Source: CAITSH01 sp025356665
Lineage (GTDB): Bacteria; Pseudomonadota; Gammaproteobacteria; Burkholderiales; SG8-39
Assembly (NCBI GenBank): GCA_025356665.1
Contig: JANXRV010000044.1
Coordinates: forward strand, 1-64,000
Length of the DNA stretch: 64,000 nucleotides
Reading direction: 5' to 3'
Made by a program: the position numbers and the translations under genes. Positions 43,761 through 52,970 of the stretch are shown here, in pieces. The notes under the pieces are model-generated. The model searched no databases. It worked only from the letters and a program-made list of their open reading frames with translations, and was not told the DNA's origin. How positions within the stretch are numbered: the first letter of the stretch is position 1; the number at the start of each line of letters is the position of its first letter.

Positions 43761-44344
43761 ACAAGCTGCGCCTCGTCACACTCGCCCTCACCATCGCACT
43801 GCCGCCGCTGTTGCAGGGCTGCCTCCCCGTGGTCGCAGCGGGCGCCGGCGCCGGGGTGCTGGTCGCAACCGACCGGCGCACCTCCGGCACCTACCTCGAG
43901 GACGAGGGCATAGAGATCAAGACGGGCGGTCGCATCAGTGACAAGTACAAGGACCGCGTGCACATCAACATCACCAGCTACAACCGCACGGTGCTGCTGA
44001 CCGGCGAGGTGCCCACGGCGGAAATAAAAGCCGACATCGAAAAAATCGCCGGCGAAGTGACCAACGTCAAGAGCGTGGCCAACGAAGTGCAGGTCGCCGC
44101 CATCACCTCGCTTAGCGCGCGCGGCAACGACGGCTATATCACCTCCAAGGTAAAGGCGCGCTTTGTCGACGCCAACAAATTCTCGGCCAACCACGTCAAA
44201 GTCGTTACCGAGGCCGGCGCCGTCTACCTGCTCGGCATGGTCACGCGCCAGGAAGCCGACGATGCCGTCGAGGTGGCGCGCACCACCGGCGGCGTGATCA
44301 AGGTTGTCAAGCTGTTCGAATACCTCGCCACCGCACCCAAGTAA
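43757..44344 (+). CDS. dolP: BON-domain outer-membrane lipoprotein, DolP/YraP-like
   Basis: A 195-residue protein. The signal peptide has lipobox LLQGC. Two BON domains follow: VHINITSYNRTVLLTGEVPTAEIKADIEKIAGEVTNVKSVANEVQV, and DGYITSKVKARFVDANKFSANHVKVVTEAGAVYLLGMV. DolP supports outer-membrane integrity. ATG overlaps the diaA stop (ATGA). Confidence 0.93.
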   Translation: MNKLRLVTLALTIALPPLLQGCLPVVAAGAGAGVLVATDRRTSGTYLEDEGIEIKTGGRISDKYKDRVHINITSYNRTVLLTGEVPTAEIKADIEKIAGEVTNVKSVANEVQVAAITSLSARGNDGYITSKVKARFVDANKFSANHVKVVTEAGAVYLLGMVTRQEADDAVEVARTTGGVIKVVKLFEYLATAPK

Positions 44345-44355
44345 ATCAATGTAGT

Positions 44356-44390
44356 GGCTGGAAACGCCCGCCTGGCGCGGGTTTCCAGCC
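44356..44390. repeat. REP-like palindrome, inverted copy
   Basis: GGCTGGAAACGCCCGCC paired with GGCGCGGGTTTCCAGCC. Relative to 17880 and 40103 it is in the opposite orientation. It lies between the convergent dolP and cyclase-kinase genes and may terminate both. Confidence 0.85.
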
Positions 44391-44432
44391 ATACCCTATG
44401 GTGGAAAACCGGCCGCAACCCTTTGCGACGGG

Positions 44433-46493
44433 CTAGCGTGAGCTCATCTGCGCCGTGGCAATGGCGATTTTTGTCCACAGCGCATCAATGGCCTCGAGCA
44501 CCGCATCTGCGCTGGCGAAACGCTCGGACAGCTTTTTCGCCATCATGCGATTGAGCAACTCCTGGTAACCGGAAAGCTCATCGGGCAGGCTCGGCACCGG
44601 CGAGTTTATGTGCTGGTTGAGGATGTCGATCATGTTGTCGTCGTTGTAGGGGCGCTTTTGCGTCAGCATTTCATAAAAGATGATGCCAAGACTGTAGATA
44701 TCAGAGCCCTCGACCGCAGGCACGCCGCTCGCCTGCTCGGGCGAGAGGTAGTAGGGCGTACCGAACACAAGGCCGTGCTGCGTCATCTCCAGATTTGTCG
44801 CATCGGTCTTGCGCGCCACGCCAAAATCCACCAGCCCGATGGTGCCATCGGCCCGGACCATCATATTGGCCGGCTTGATGTCGCGGTGGATGATGCCGCG
44901 GCGGTGGATCTCACCCAACGCGCCGGCCGCCTGCGCCAGCAGCGACATCGTCTCGCGCGGTGTCAGGCCGCCCCTGATCAGGTCTGACAAAGTGCCGCCG
45001 TTGAAGTATTCCATGGCGATGTAGGCGTATTCCTTGCCAAAGCCCTGGTCGAAAATTTTCACCACGTTGGGGTGGTCGATCGAGGCCAATATCTGGGCTT
45101 CGCGCATGAAGCGATCTATCATGTCCTTGTTGCCCGCGGCGCTGACAATCTTGAGGACCACCTCGGCGTTGTCGCTTTCGCGCTTTGCCAGGTAGACGCT
45201 GGACATACCCCCTTCACCGATTTTGCCGCCGATGCGGTAGCCGGCAATACTCAAGGGTTTGGCCAAGTCGCCGCTGATCTGCGAGGTGATAAGGCGCAGC
45301 GCCTCGTTGAGCGCCCCCTTGGCCGCCTCGGCGGTGTTGGCGGCGTTGGCGCGAAGCGCGTCGCGCACACTTTTCGGCAGTTCGAAATTGCCCGCCGTCG
45401 TCTGCCCGTCCTGGCCAACGCCGATCACCTCAAACACCTCGACCGGCTCGGAACGCCCGCGCAGGAAAATTCTTGCATCGGCCCCGCGCGACACACCGGA
45501 ACCGGCCGCCTCGACGGTGGCACGGCTTGCCACAACCACCCAGCCCAATTCCTTGGTCTTGCCCTCGAGCCGCGAGGCGACGTTGACCGAGTCCCCGATC
45601 ACCGTCCACTCCTGATTGCCTTGCGCGCCGACCCGGCACATCATGATCTCCCCGGTGTGCAGGCCCGAGCCGACACTGAACTCGGGCAAGGTGCTGGAGC
45701 CGTGTTTTTCATGCACCCAGTCGCGAAAACGATGCGCAACAACGGCCAAACCCAGCGCCGCGCGTAAAGCGCGCCTGGCGTGGTTGGGGTCGGCGTCGGT
45801 CGGCTCGAACAGCACCATCACGCCGTCGCCAAGCAGCTTGGTGATGCGCCCGCCTTGCGCGAGGATGGGCTGGCAGGCGCGCTCGAAATAAGTGTTGAGC
45901 AGCAGGGCCGTGTCGGCAGCCGTAAGGCGCTCCGAATAGGTGGTGAAATTGCGGATATCGGAGAACAGCACCGTGGCATTGAGCATGCGTCCGGTCCTGC
46001 CTCGCGGATCCACCTTTTCGACGATCTCCAGCGCGCCATCGCCTGCGAGCCGGCCGGCATATTGTGCCTGCAGTTCGTCCACCTTGAGCGTCAAGCGGCC
46101 CTCGAACACATTCTCAATCTCGGCATGGCGCTTTAGCCGGCTGGTGACCGCCTCGATGAGGTCGTCGCGCGTGAATGGTTTGGTCAGGTAGTCATCGGCG
46201 CCAAGGTTCATGCCGCGGCGCATGCTGGCACGATCGTCCAGCGCGGTCAGGAAAATGAACGGTATGTCTGCGAATCGCACCTCGGAACGCAGCGCATCGA
46301 GCACACCAAAGCCGTCCATCTCCGGCATCATTACATCGCACAGCACCAGGTCGGGCAGGAAGTCCAGCGCCACCTCCACCCCGCGCCGGCCGTTCTCGGC
46401 ATTGCGCACATCATAGCCCTCGCCCCTGAGCATCAGGCTGATGTTGGTGCGGATGGAGGCCTCGTCCTCGATCACCAGTATTTTCTGTTTCAT
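44433..46493 (-). CDS. response regulator - class III nucleotidyl cyclase - Ser/Thr protein kinase fusion
   Basis: A 686-residue three-domain protein. Residues 1-120 are a receiver (ED at 9-10, phospho-acceptor D53 in LVLCDVMMPEMDG, K105 in DDYLTKPF). Residues about 165-355 are a class III cyclase with metal ligands D179 (LFSDIRNFT) and D223 (KLLGDGVM), adenine-type K219 and T297, and transition-state N304/R308 (VNVASR). Residues about 417-675 are a Hanks-type kinase: GEGGMSSVYLA, K448, HRDIKPAN (D538), VDFG (D556), GTPYYLSPEQ. All catalytic residues are present. It lies 13 bases after the histidine kinase gene, so the kinase should phosphorylate D53. Confidence 0.93.
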   Translation of the reverse strand: MKQKILVIEDEASIRTNISLMLRGEGYDVRNAENGRRGVEVALDFLPDLVLCDVMMPEMDGFGVLDALRSEVRFADIPFIFLTALDDRASMRRGMNLGADDYLTKPFTRDDLIEAVTSRLKRHAEIENVFEGRLTLKVDELQAQYAGRLAGDGALEIVEKVDPRGRTGRMLNATVLFSDIRNFTTYSERLTAADTALLLNTYFERACQPILAQGGRITKLLGDGVMVLFEPTDADPNHARRALRAALGLAVVAHRFRDWVHEKHGSSTLPEFSVGSGLHTGEIMMCRVGAQGNQEWTVIGDSVNVASRLEGKTKELGWVVVASRATVEAAGSGVSRGADARIFLRGRSEPVEVFEVIGVGQDGQTTAGNFELPKSVRDALRANAANTAEAAKGALNEALRLITSQISGDLAKPLSIAGYRIGGKIGEGGMSSVYLAKRESDNAEVVLKIVSAAGNKDMIDRFMREAQILASIDHPNVVKIFDQGFGKEYAYIAMEYFNGGTLSDLIRGGLTPRETMSLLAQAAGALGEIHRRGIIHRDIKPANMMVRADGTIGLVDFGVARKTDATNLEMTQHGLVFGTPYYLSPEQASGVPAVEGSDIYSLGIIFYEMLTQKRPYNDDNMIDILNQHINSPVPSLPDELSGYQELLNRMMAKKLSERFASADAVLEAIDALWTKIAIATAQMSSR

Positions 46494-46506
46494 GTCCGCT
46501 CCCGCG

Positions 46507-48360
46507 TCACTGGCTGGCCTCGGCCTCGCCGGAGGCCCCCCGTAGCGGCAGACGCACTTCGAAGCGTGTGCCCTTGCCCTGCTCACTGACGAAACTGATC
46601 TTGCCACCATGCGACTCCACGGCTTTTTTGACGATGGCAAGACCAAGCCCTGTACCCAGCCTTTTCTCGACGTTGGATGCGCGGAAAAACCCCTCGAACA
46701 GGCGCGGTTGGTCTTTTTCCGGAATACCGATGCCCTGGTCGGCCACAGTAACCAGCAATTCCGTGCCCTGACGATGAACACCAAAGAGGATGGGCTTGCC
46801 CGGCGGCGAATACTTGGCCGCATTGGTCAGCAGGTTGTCCATGATATGGTGCAGTAGACGCTCGTCCGTTTCGACCGGCTCGTCGTCCGTCAGGTTGTGC
46901 TTGAACTGGAGCGTGTGCTGCTTGCCCGCGTTCTGCCCGAATGTCGCCGCAAGGCTCTCGCAAAAAGAACGCAAGTACACCGATTCGCCGTGGTATTTGA
47001 GCACGCCGGCCTCGGCCTTGCCTATCGTCAGCACATCATCGAGCAAAGCCGACATGCGCTTCACCGCATCCTTCATGCCGCCGATCACGCCGGCGCGATC
47101 CTCCGCGCTCAGCGTCTCCGAATAATGCTCGATCAGCTCGGACGATGACAAAATGGTCGCCAGCGGGGTACGAAACTCATGCGATGCCATGGACACGAAC
47201 TTGGACTTCATGTCGGACAATTCTTTTTCACGCTGCAACGAGGCCATCAATTCGTCCTCGGCCAGTTTGCGCTGGCTGATATCGATATTGGTGCCAATTA
47301 TGCGCAGCGCCTGTCCATTGGCGTCACGCTCGACCACCTGGCCGCGGCCGAACACCCACATCCAGTCGCCGTCAGCCTTGCGCACGCGGGCCTCGACATG
47401 GAACCTGGGCGCTTCTCCCTTGAGGCAGCCACGCACCAGCTTGACAATCATCTGCCTGTCGTCCGGATGGGTCAGATCAAGCGCTTCTTCAAACTGCAAG
47501 TAGCGCTCACCGGAGGCAAGACCGCGCGTTGTGGCGTGCGCCTCGTCGACATAAATATTGCCGCGCACAGCGCTCCACTCCCAGATGCTCACCTGGGAGG
47601 AGCGAATGGCGAGGGATAAACGCTCCTTGGCGATTTTCACCTCATTGGTGAGTTCATCGTTCTTCGCATCAAGCTCTAGTTTGTCGAGCAACGCGCGGTT
47701 GGCCGAAAGGTAAAGCCACAACACCATGGCCAAATAAAGCAGCAGCATCATCGCCACGGAGATGTTCACCGCACCGCCCCGCGCCAGCAACAGGCCGACG
47801 AGCGGCGTCACCAGCGGCGCCATGAAACCGACAAAGGTCTTGGGACTGGCGGCGAGCGAGGCCGGTAATCCGAACGCGACCAGGCTGATGAGAAAAGTGA
47901 CGGCCAGTTCCTGGAACAAGTCCCGGCTTGCGTAAAAATACACCGATACAAGGCCCCAGGCGGCGCCAAAGAGCACGGCCATGATGCAATAAAAATCTTC
48001 CCAGCGCGCCGTCGCCTCGGCGGGCGGATTCGCGCGGCGATAAATGACTGAAATGCCGGCACGGGCGATGCGCATCAGCACAAACCAAGCCAGGAGAGAT
48101 GCGAGGAGGGGCGGATGAATAAGGCCCCAGAGCGTGAAGCCGCCAATCCCCGCAATCAGCACCTGCGGCAGCACATCACGATCATCAAACTGATAGAGCA
48201 GCGCAACGCGCTCGGGCAGGAAACGCGCCGCGAAGCTTCCCTCGCGAAAGCCTGCAAATAGCGGCGAACCGGCGGCCTTACTCACCCCGCCCCCGGCCTC
48301 GCCGCTGGAGGACAAATCGCTCTTGACGATGATTAATCTCCCCTGTGATTCCGCAAACAC
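46507..48360 (-). CDS. membrane PAS-domain sensor histidine kinase
   Basis: A 617-residue kinase. The N-terminal 230 residues contain about six hydrophobic segments, the last YLAMVLWLYLSANRALL. A PAS domain follows (SIWEWSAVRGNIYVDEAHATTRG to GTNIDISQRKLAEDEL). The H-box is MASHEFRTPLATI, the N-box DNLLTNAAKYS, G1 DQGIGIPE and G2 GTGLGLAIVKKAV. There is no attached receiver. The first codon is GTG at 48360 and the true start is uncertain. It is co-transcribed with the cyclase-kinase regulator. Confidence 0.93.
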   Translation of the reverse strand: MFAESQGRLIIVKSDLSSSGEAGGGVSKAAGSPLFAGFREGSFAARFLPERVALLYQFDDRDVLPQVLIAGIGGFTLWGLIHPPLLASLLAWFVLMRIARAGISVIYRRANPPAEATARWEDFYCIMAVLFGAAWGLVSVYFYASRDLFQELAVTFLISLVAFGLPASLAASPKTFVGFMAPLVTPLVGLLLARGGAVNISVAMMLLLYLAMVLWLYLSANRALLDKLELDAKNDELTNEVKIAKERLSLAIRSSQVSIWEWSAVRGNIYVDEAHATTRGLASGERYLQFEEALDLTHPDDRQMIVKLVRGCLKGEAPRFHVEARVRKADGDWMWVFGRGQVVERDANGQALRIIGTNIDISQRKLAEDELMASLQREKELSDMKSKFVSMASHEFRTPLATILSSSELIEHYSETLSAEDRAGVIGGMKDAVKRMSALLDDVLTIGKAEAGVLKYHGESVYLRSFCESLAATFGQNAGKQHTLQFKHNLTDDEPVETDERLLHHIMDNLLTNAAKYSPPGKPILFGVHRQGTELLVTVADQGIGIPEKDQPRLFEGFFRASNVEKRLGTGLGLAIVKKAVESHGGKISFVSEQGKGTRFEVRLPLRGASGEAEASQ

Positions 48361-48620
48361 CCGAAAACCGCGCGAGCCATCGCCCTGCGCGCCCGTCGCC
48401 GTTGCATGAACCGGCTTTCCTTGTTACCGCCGCTCCACCCGCATCTTTGCTTGAGACACAAACGCGCTGACACGCAATCCACGTAAAACCGACCTGCCCA
48501 CAACCAGTTTGCAGGTGATTTTTCCGCCGCACCCATTCTAGCATTGCCTTTGGCGGCATTTCGAGATGTGGAAATCGCGGCCACCGGGCGCAATATTACC
48601 CCCGGCGCTGGCAGCGCCGC

Positions 48621-48626
48621 TACAAT
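48621..48626 (+). promoter_or_regulatory. candidate -10 box for the Bug gene
   Basis: TACAAT about 145 bases before the ATG, just after a GGCGCTGGCAGCGCC palindrome (48605-48619). The divergent gap 48361-48768 has no gene; the -35 is not evident. Confidence 0.35.
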
Positions 48627-48768
48627 GGAGGGACACCAGCTCCATGGATCAGCCAAGGTCTGTACCGCGCTCGCTTCCCTCATACCCCATGCCCCGTACT
48701 CCATGCCTCGGCAAACGACCACGCGCCCGCGTACGCGCGAACCAAGCGAACCAAGTAGGGGATTGCTC

Positions 48769-49755
48769 ATGAAACCGTTTCGTTTGTTCGCCACCGCAAG
48801 CGCCGCCCTGGCACTGCTGGTGGCTTTATTCGCCACGCCCCTTGCGCTCGCCCAGGACTTCCCGTCAAGGCCACTGAAGATGATCGTGCCCCAACCGCCG
48901 GGCGGCGGTTTCGACCTCACCGGCCGCGTCGTCGCGCAACGCCTGGCCGAGGTGCTGGGCCAGGCAGTGGTGGTCGAAAACCGCACCGGGGCCGGCACTC
49001 TCGTCGGCACCGACGCCGCCGCCAAGGCCCCGGCCGACGGCTACACCCTGCTGGTCGGCGGCTTCAGCAACATCGCCGCCAACGTCGGCCTGTACAAGAA
49101 ACTGCCCTACGACCCGCTGGTCGATTTCGTGCCTATCGGTATGGTGTCCAGCGTCGGCTACGTGCTCATTTCACGCAAAGACCTGCCGCAAACCTCGCTC
49201 AAGGAAATCATCGACTATGCACGCGCCAATCCGGGCAAGCTGACCTATGCCTCGGGTGGCGTGGGCACTGGGCAGCACATTGCCGGCGCGGTACTGGGCG
49301 GGCTCACCGGCACCAACCTGCTGCACATCCCCTACCGCGGCGCACAGCCAGCCTACCAGGATCTGCTATCGGGGCGCGTCGACCTGTTTTTCGACAATGC
49401 CTCCACGGCCAAGGGCTATGTCGATTCGGGCCAGGTCAAGGCCTACGCCATCTCAACGGCAGCGCGCTGGTCCGGCCTGCCGCAATTGCCGACCGTCAGC
49501 GAGACCGGCATTGCCAAAATGGAACTTGAAGCGTGGTTCGGCATATTCACCCGCGCAGCAACACCGCAACCCGTCCTCGATCGCCTGCGCAGCGCGATGA
49601 CGCAGGTGATGAATACCCCCGAGGTGGCCAACGCCTTGGGGCGCACCGGCAACCGCATCCTAAAAATGCCGTCGGCCGAAGCCGAGGCTTTCGTCAAACG
49701 AGAGGTGTTGACCTGGTCGGCGGAAATTCGCAAGGCCGGCATTTCAGCCGAGTAG
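48769..49755 (+). CDS. Bug-type (TctC) solute-binding protein
   Basis: A 328-residue protein from ATG at 48769. The signal peptide ends PLALAQ before DFPSRPLKMIVPQPPGGGFDLTGRVVAQRL. ENRTGAGTLVGTDAAAKAPADGYTLLVGG and LHIPYRGAQPAYQDLLSGRV are family blocks. It stands alone between the kinase pair and the light-type operon. Its C-terminus faces the NTF2-like gene, 10 bases apart. Confidence 0.93.
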   Translation: MKPFRLFATASAALALLVALFATPLALAQDFPSRPLKMIVPQPPGGGFDLTGRVVAQRLAEVLGQAVVVENRTGAGTLVGTDAAAKAPADGYTLLVGGFSNIAANVGLYKKLPYDPLVDFVPIGMVSSVGYVLISRKDLPQTSLKEIIDYARANPGKLTYASGGVGTGQHIAGAVLGGLTGTNLLHIPYRGAQPAYQDLLSGRVDLFFDNASTAKGYVDSGQVKAYAISTAARWSGLPQLPTVSETGIAKMELEAWFGIFTRAATPQPVLDRLRSAMTQVMNTPEVANALGRTGNRILKMPSAEAEAFVKREVLTWSAEIRKAGISAE

Positions 49756-49765
49756 CGCGACGGGT

Positions 49766-50194
49766 TTAACTGTTGGCCTGTCGCTTCAACCAGCGCATTA
49801 ACGCGCCAAGCAAGGGCAGCTTTTCATACAATTCCTCGGCCGCGTCCCAGTAGTCGCGATGCAGGCTGATCCGGCCGTCTGCGGCCAACTCGAGTTGGCT
49901 TAAGCCCCGGATGCGCTGCATCCGCACGCTGTCAAACGACTTCATCCTGAATAAAAAATCCCAGGCGACAATGACCCCGCCGGGTCGCTCCCAGCGGCCC
50001 GTGATGACAAAACACGGTTCATGCAGCTTGTCGAACATGTGCAGGAAGATGCGCGCTATTTGCGCGTGGCCGCAGACGTCGTTGAACGGGTCCTTGAATC
50101 GTGCGTCCTCGCTGTAGTAGCGCGCAATCTCGCCCACCGACCCGCGCGTCAGCCCCTGGAACCAGGTTTCGATTTCCCCGATCGTGACACTCAT
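49766..50194 (-). CDS. NTF2-like (SnoaL-type) small protein
   Basis: A 142-residue NTF2-fold protein: EIETWFQGLTRGSVGEIARYYSEDARFKDPFNDVCGHAQIARIFLHMFDKL, then IVAWDFLFRMKSFDSVRMQRIRGLSQLELAADGRISLHRDYWDAAEELYEKLPLLG. Close relatives accompany the flavin oxidoreductase / DUF1365 / CFA-type gene set in other proteobacteria. Its role there is undefined. Last gene of the ten-gene minus-strand run. Confidence 0.82.
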   Translation of the reverse strand: MSVTIGEIETWFQGLTRGSVGEIARYYSEDARFKDPFNDVCGHAQIARIFLHMFDKLHEPCFVITGRWERPGGVIVAWDFLFRMKSFDSVRMQRIRGLSQLELAADGRISLHRDYWDAAEELYEKLPLLGALMRWLKRQANS

Positions 50195-50209
50195 CGCACC
50201 GCCCCTTAC

Positions 50210-50239
50210 GCCACGTTTCCCATGGCCACGTTTCCCATG
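50210..50239. repeat. 15-bp perfect direct duplication
   Basis: GCCACGTTTCCCATG occurs twice in tandem in the 70-base gap between the NTF2-like and SDR genes. Confidence 0.9.
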
Positions 50240-50264
50240 ACCGAGTTCGACATGGCCGCGCTGC

Positions 50265-51038
50265 TCACAGCCGCGTCCCCTTGTGCACCAGCCAGAAATA
50301 CCAGCGATACGGCAGCAGGCGCAATAATTTCACCAAGCGTGTGAAGCGCTTGGGAAAATGTATTTCAAACTCGCCGCGCTCCAGGCCGGCGACTATTTCA
50401 TACGCCGCCTCCGCCGCCGGAATAAGCGCCGGCATGGCGAATTCGTTTTTTGCCGTCAGCGGCGTTGCGACAAATCCCGGGCAGATCAGGTGCACACCCA
50501 GCCCCTTGGGCGCGAGGTCCAGATAAAGGGTTTCGGCAAGGTTGATCAGCGCCGCCTTGGTCGCGCCGTAAACGAGACTGGTGGGCAGGCCGGCATAGCC
50601 GGCGACACTGGCCACCACCGCCAGCGCACCGCTTTTTTGGACCAGCATGTCGGGCAGCGCCGCGGCAAGGCCGTTGAGCACACCGGTGAGGTTGGTGTCT
50701 ATCAGGGTTTGGGCGCGCCCCAGATCCAGCTCCCATGCCCGCATAGACTGATGCGTGCCGGCGTTAAAGATCGCAAGATCAACGCCACCCCATGCGGCGA
50801 AGATCTTCGCGTGCGCGGCGGCAAGCGCACCGGCATCGGTGACATCGGCGGTCAGCACCAGCGCGTTGGCGCGGCCCGCGGCCAGCGCATCCAGCACGTC
50901 GCGACTGCGCGAAGTAAGCGCCACGCGCGCGCCGCGCTCGAGCAGCAGCGCGGCGAGGGCCGCGCCGATGCCGCTCGAAGCGCCCACCAACCAGACGCGG
51001 CGGCCCTTCCAGTCCTCAATGCGCCGATTCAACGCCAC
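50265..51038 (-). CDS. short-chain dehydrogenase/reductase
   Basis: A 257-residue SDR with VGASSGIGAALAALL, FNAG, the catalytic Ser in VASVAGYAG and YGATK. The C-terminal FPKRFTRLVKLLRLLPYRWYFWLVHKGTRL is basic and amphipathic, suggesting membrane association. SDRs of this type are part of the conserved flavin oxidoreductase / DUF1365 / CFA cluster, so a lipid-linked substrate is plausible. Confidence 0.88.
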   Translation of the reverse strand: MALNRRIEDWKGRRVWLVGASSGIGAALAALLLERGARVALTSRSRDVLDALAAGRANALVLTADVTDAGALAAAHAKIFAAWGGVDLAIFNAGTHQSMRAWELDLGRAQTLIDTNLTGVLNGLAAALPDMLVQKSGALAVVASVAGYAGLPTSLVYGATKAALINLAETLYLDLAPKGLGVHLICPGFVATPLTAKNEFAMPALIPAAEAAYEIVAGLERGEFEIHFPKRFTRLVKLLRLLPYRWYFWLVHKGTRL

Positions 51039-51050
51039 GGCTTTTCCTTT

Positions 51051-51085
51051 TTACCATTTACCATTTACCATTCACCATTCACCAC
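51051..51085. repeat. 7-bp tandem repeat, 5 units, same heptamer as at 2497
   Basis: TTACCAT x3, TCACCAT, TCACCAC. Read on the other strand this is the ATGGTGA/ATGGTAA series seen upstream of ureD. It fills the gap between the DUF3833 stop (51087) and the SDR start (51038). Confidence 0.9.
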
Positions 51086-51086
51086 C

Positions 51087-51644
51087 TTAGGCCTTGCGTT
51101 TGCGAAAGCTGATTGTGATATCACCAAAACGAATGCCAAACTTGTTGATGGTCGAGCGATTGAGCAGTGTTTCATCATCAAGCAGAAACATCCAGTCATC
51201 CACATCGACCTCGTAGCCGCCCTGCTCAGGCGGGAGTTTCAGCACATAGGCCCAGCGCAGGGTGTTGCCGGCCGCCTCACCGGCAGCCCTGCCGACAACG
51301 TCCCCGGCACTGCCGCTGTAACGATCGCCGGTCTTGACGATATTCCAGACGCGCCTCTCCTTTTTTCCGTCGGACCAGTCGAAGCTCTCGTCAAGCACGC
51401 CCTTGCTGTCGTCCCCCTTGATGTCATCCCCCTTATTGTCATCCCAACTGGAGACGATGACCACATGAAAGCGCCGCAACACCCTGCCCGAACGATCCTG
51501 CACCATGCCCCAGCCATCGACCGTGCCGTTGAAATAGCGCTTAAGGTCGAGTTGCGGCTTTTCATTGCGATACACCTCGACGCCAGGCGTGGCGCACCCT
51601 GACAACAGCAACAAGGCGGCAAGGCCGGCCAACATAGTTCGCAT
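51087..51644 (-). CDS. DUF3833-family lipoprotein
   Basis: A 185-residue protein with lipobox LLLLSGC. DUF3833 features: KPQLDLKRYFNGTVDGWGMVQDRSGRVLRRFHVVI, then DESFDWSDGKKERRVWNI and VDVDDWMFLLDDETLLNRSTINKFGIRFGDITISFRK. The insertion DNKGDDIKGDDSKG is encoded by three 15-bp tandem units (about 51404-51448) and looks like a recent expansion in a loop. One base from the MFS gene. Confidence 0.88.
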   Translation of the reverse strand: MRTMLAGLAALLLLSGCATPGVEVYRNEKPQLDLKRYFNGTVDGWGMVQDRSGRVLRRFHVVIVSSWDDNKGDDIKGDDSKGVLDESFDWSDGKKERRVWNIVKTGDRYSGSAGDVVGRAAGEAAGNTLRWAYVLKLPPEQGGYEVDVDDWMFLLDDETLLNRSTINKFGIRFGDITISFRKRKA

Positions 51645-51645
51645 A

Positions 51646-52944
51646 TCAGGCTCCGGGTTTTGACATTGACAGGACAGACCAGCGCCACAGCGCCGCCATG
51701 GCGAGCAGTTTGAGCGCGCAGGGAATGAGGCAATAGGCAATCGACAAGGCCGCCGCACCGCCGGGCATCCCCGGCACATAGCCCAGTGCGGCCAGCAAGG
51801 GCAGGGAAATGCCCGCCGCCAGCGCCAGATTCAGTTTGGTGACGAGATTCCACAGACCAAAATAGGCGCCCCCGCCAGGCGCACCATCATCACCGCCAGG
51901 GACATGCTCATCCATCGCATCGGCAAGCAACGAGGGCGGCAACGCCAGATCGGCGCCCAGGGCCACACCGGACATGACGCATACGATGGCAAAAGCAGGC
52001 ACATCACCCGCACCCAGGCCGTAAGCCCAGACAAAGGCGGCGACCGACAAGCCCATGCCGGCGAGCCAGGCGCGCTGTTTGCCGAAACGACGCGACACAA
52101 AAACCCACAGCGGCATGCCCAGCATGCCGCTGATGAAATAGAGCGCAAGAAACCAGCCGCCTTGCTCGCCCAGTTGCAACACGTCAGCCATGAAAAACAT
52201 CACCAGCGTGGCCGGAATGGCCGAGGCGATACCGTTGAGCACAAACACCACCAGCAGTTTGCGAAACACCTTGTTCGACAACGGTCGCAGCAAAGCGCGG
52301 AACACGCCCTCTTGCGATGACTGTTGCGACGACCTTTGGCTGGGAAGCAACAAGGGCTCTCTCGGTGAAAACAACAAGGTAAGCAGCGCACATAGCAGCA
52401 GCAGAAAAACAAACACCAGTGCAAAGCGCGAAAGTTGCTCGGCTCCGCCCGCACCAAGCAGCGCAGGCAAGGCCGCTGCGGTGACGACGCCAAGCAGCGT
52501 GAAAGTCTCCCGGCTGGCGGTGATACGCGTGCGCTCATTGCGCTCAGCCGAGAGCTGCGCACCCCAGGCCTGGTAACTGATGGAAGCCATGGAAAAACCC
52601 AGATAGACGACCACCAGACAGCCCAGCAGCCACCATCCCAGGGAGTGGGCAGAGAGCGCGGGCGGATTGAACAAGCCGAGCATACCGAGCGTCAGTAGCG
52701 GCAATGACATTGCAACAAAACGCTTGCGCCCCGGGGCGCGGTCGGACCAGTAACCCAGCAGTGGATCCTGCAAGGCATCGACCAGCCGGGCGAGCAGCAG
52801 GATCAAGCCGACGAGCGCAAGATTCAATCCGAGCTCATCGCCGTAAAATTTCGGCAGGTGTACATACAAGGGCAAGGCCGCCATGGCGAGGGGAAGGCCG
52901 AACAAGCCATAGGCAAACAAGCGGCCTGTTGAAAGTGGCTTCAT
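51646..52944 (-). CDS. MFS transporter, GPH (sugar-cation symporter) type
   Basis: A 432-residue protein with about 12 membrane segments. The motif DALQDPLLGYWSDRAPGRKRF after segment 2 is the GPH/MFS signature. The central loop PSQRSSQQSSQEGVF is low complexity. In the conserved lipid cluster such transporters may move a lipid or precursor, but no substrate is established. ATG at 52944; the upstream in-frame reading overlaps the CHI-like gene. Confidence 0.85.
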   Translation of the reverse strand: MKPLSTGRLFAYGLFGLPLAMAALPLYVHLPKFYGDELGLNLALVGLILLLARLVDALQDPLLGYWSDRAPGRKRFVAMSLPLLTLGMLGLFNPPALSAHSLGWWLLGCLVVVYLGFSMASISYQAWGAQLSAERNERTRITASRETFTLLGVVTAAALPALLGAGGAEQLSRFALVFVFLLLLCALLTLLFSPREPLLLPSQRSSQQSSQEGVFRALLRPLSNKVFRKLLVVFVLNGIASAIPATLVMFFMADVLQLGEQGGWFLALYFISGMLGMPLWVFVSRRFGKQRAWLAGMGLSVAAFVWAYGLGAGDVPAFAIVCVMSGVALGADLALPPSLLADAMDEHVPGGDDGAPGGGAYFGLWNLVTKLNLALAAGISLPLLAALGYVPGMPGGAAALSIAYCLIPCALKLLAMAALWRWSVLSMSKPGA

Positions 52945-52970
52945 TAAACGCGCGGCGGGGACGGTCACGC

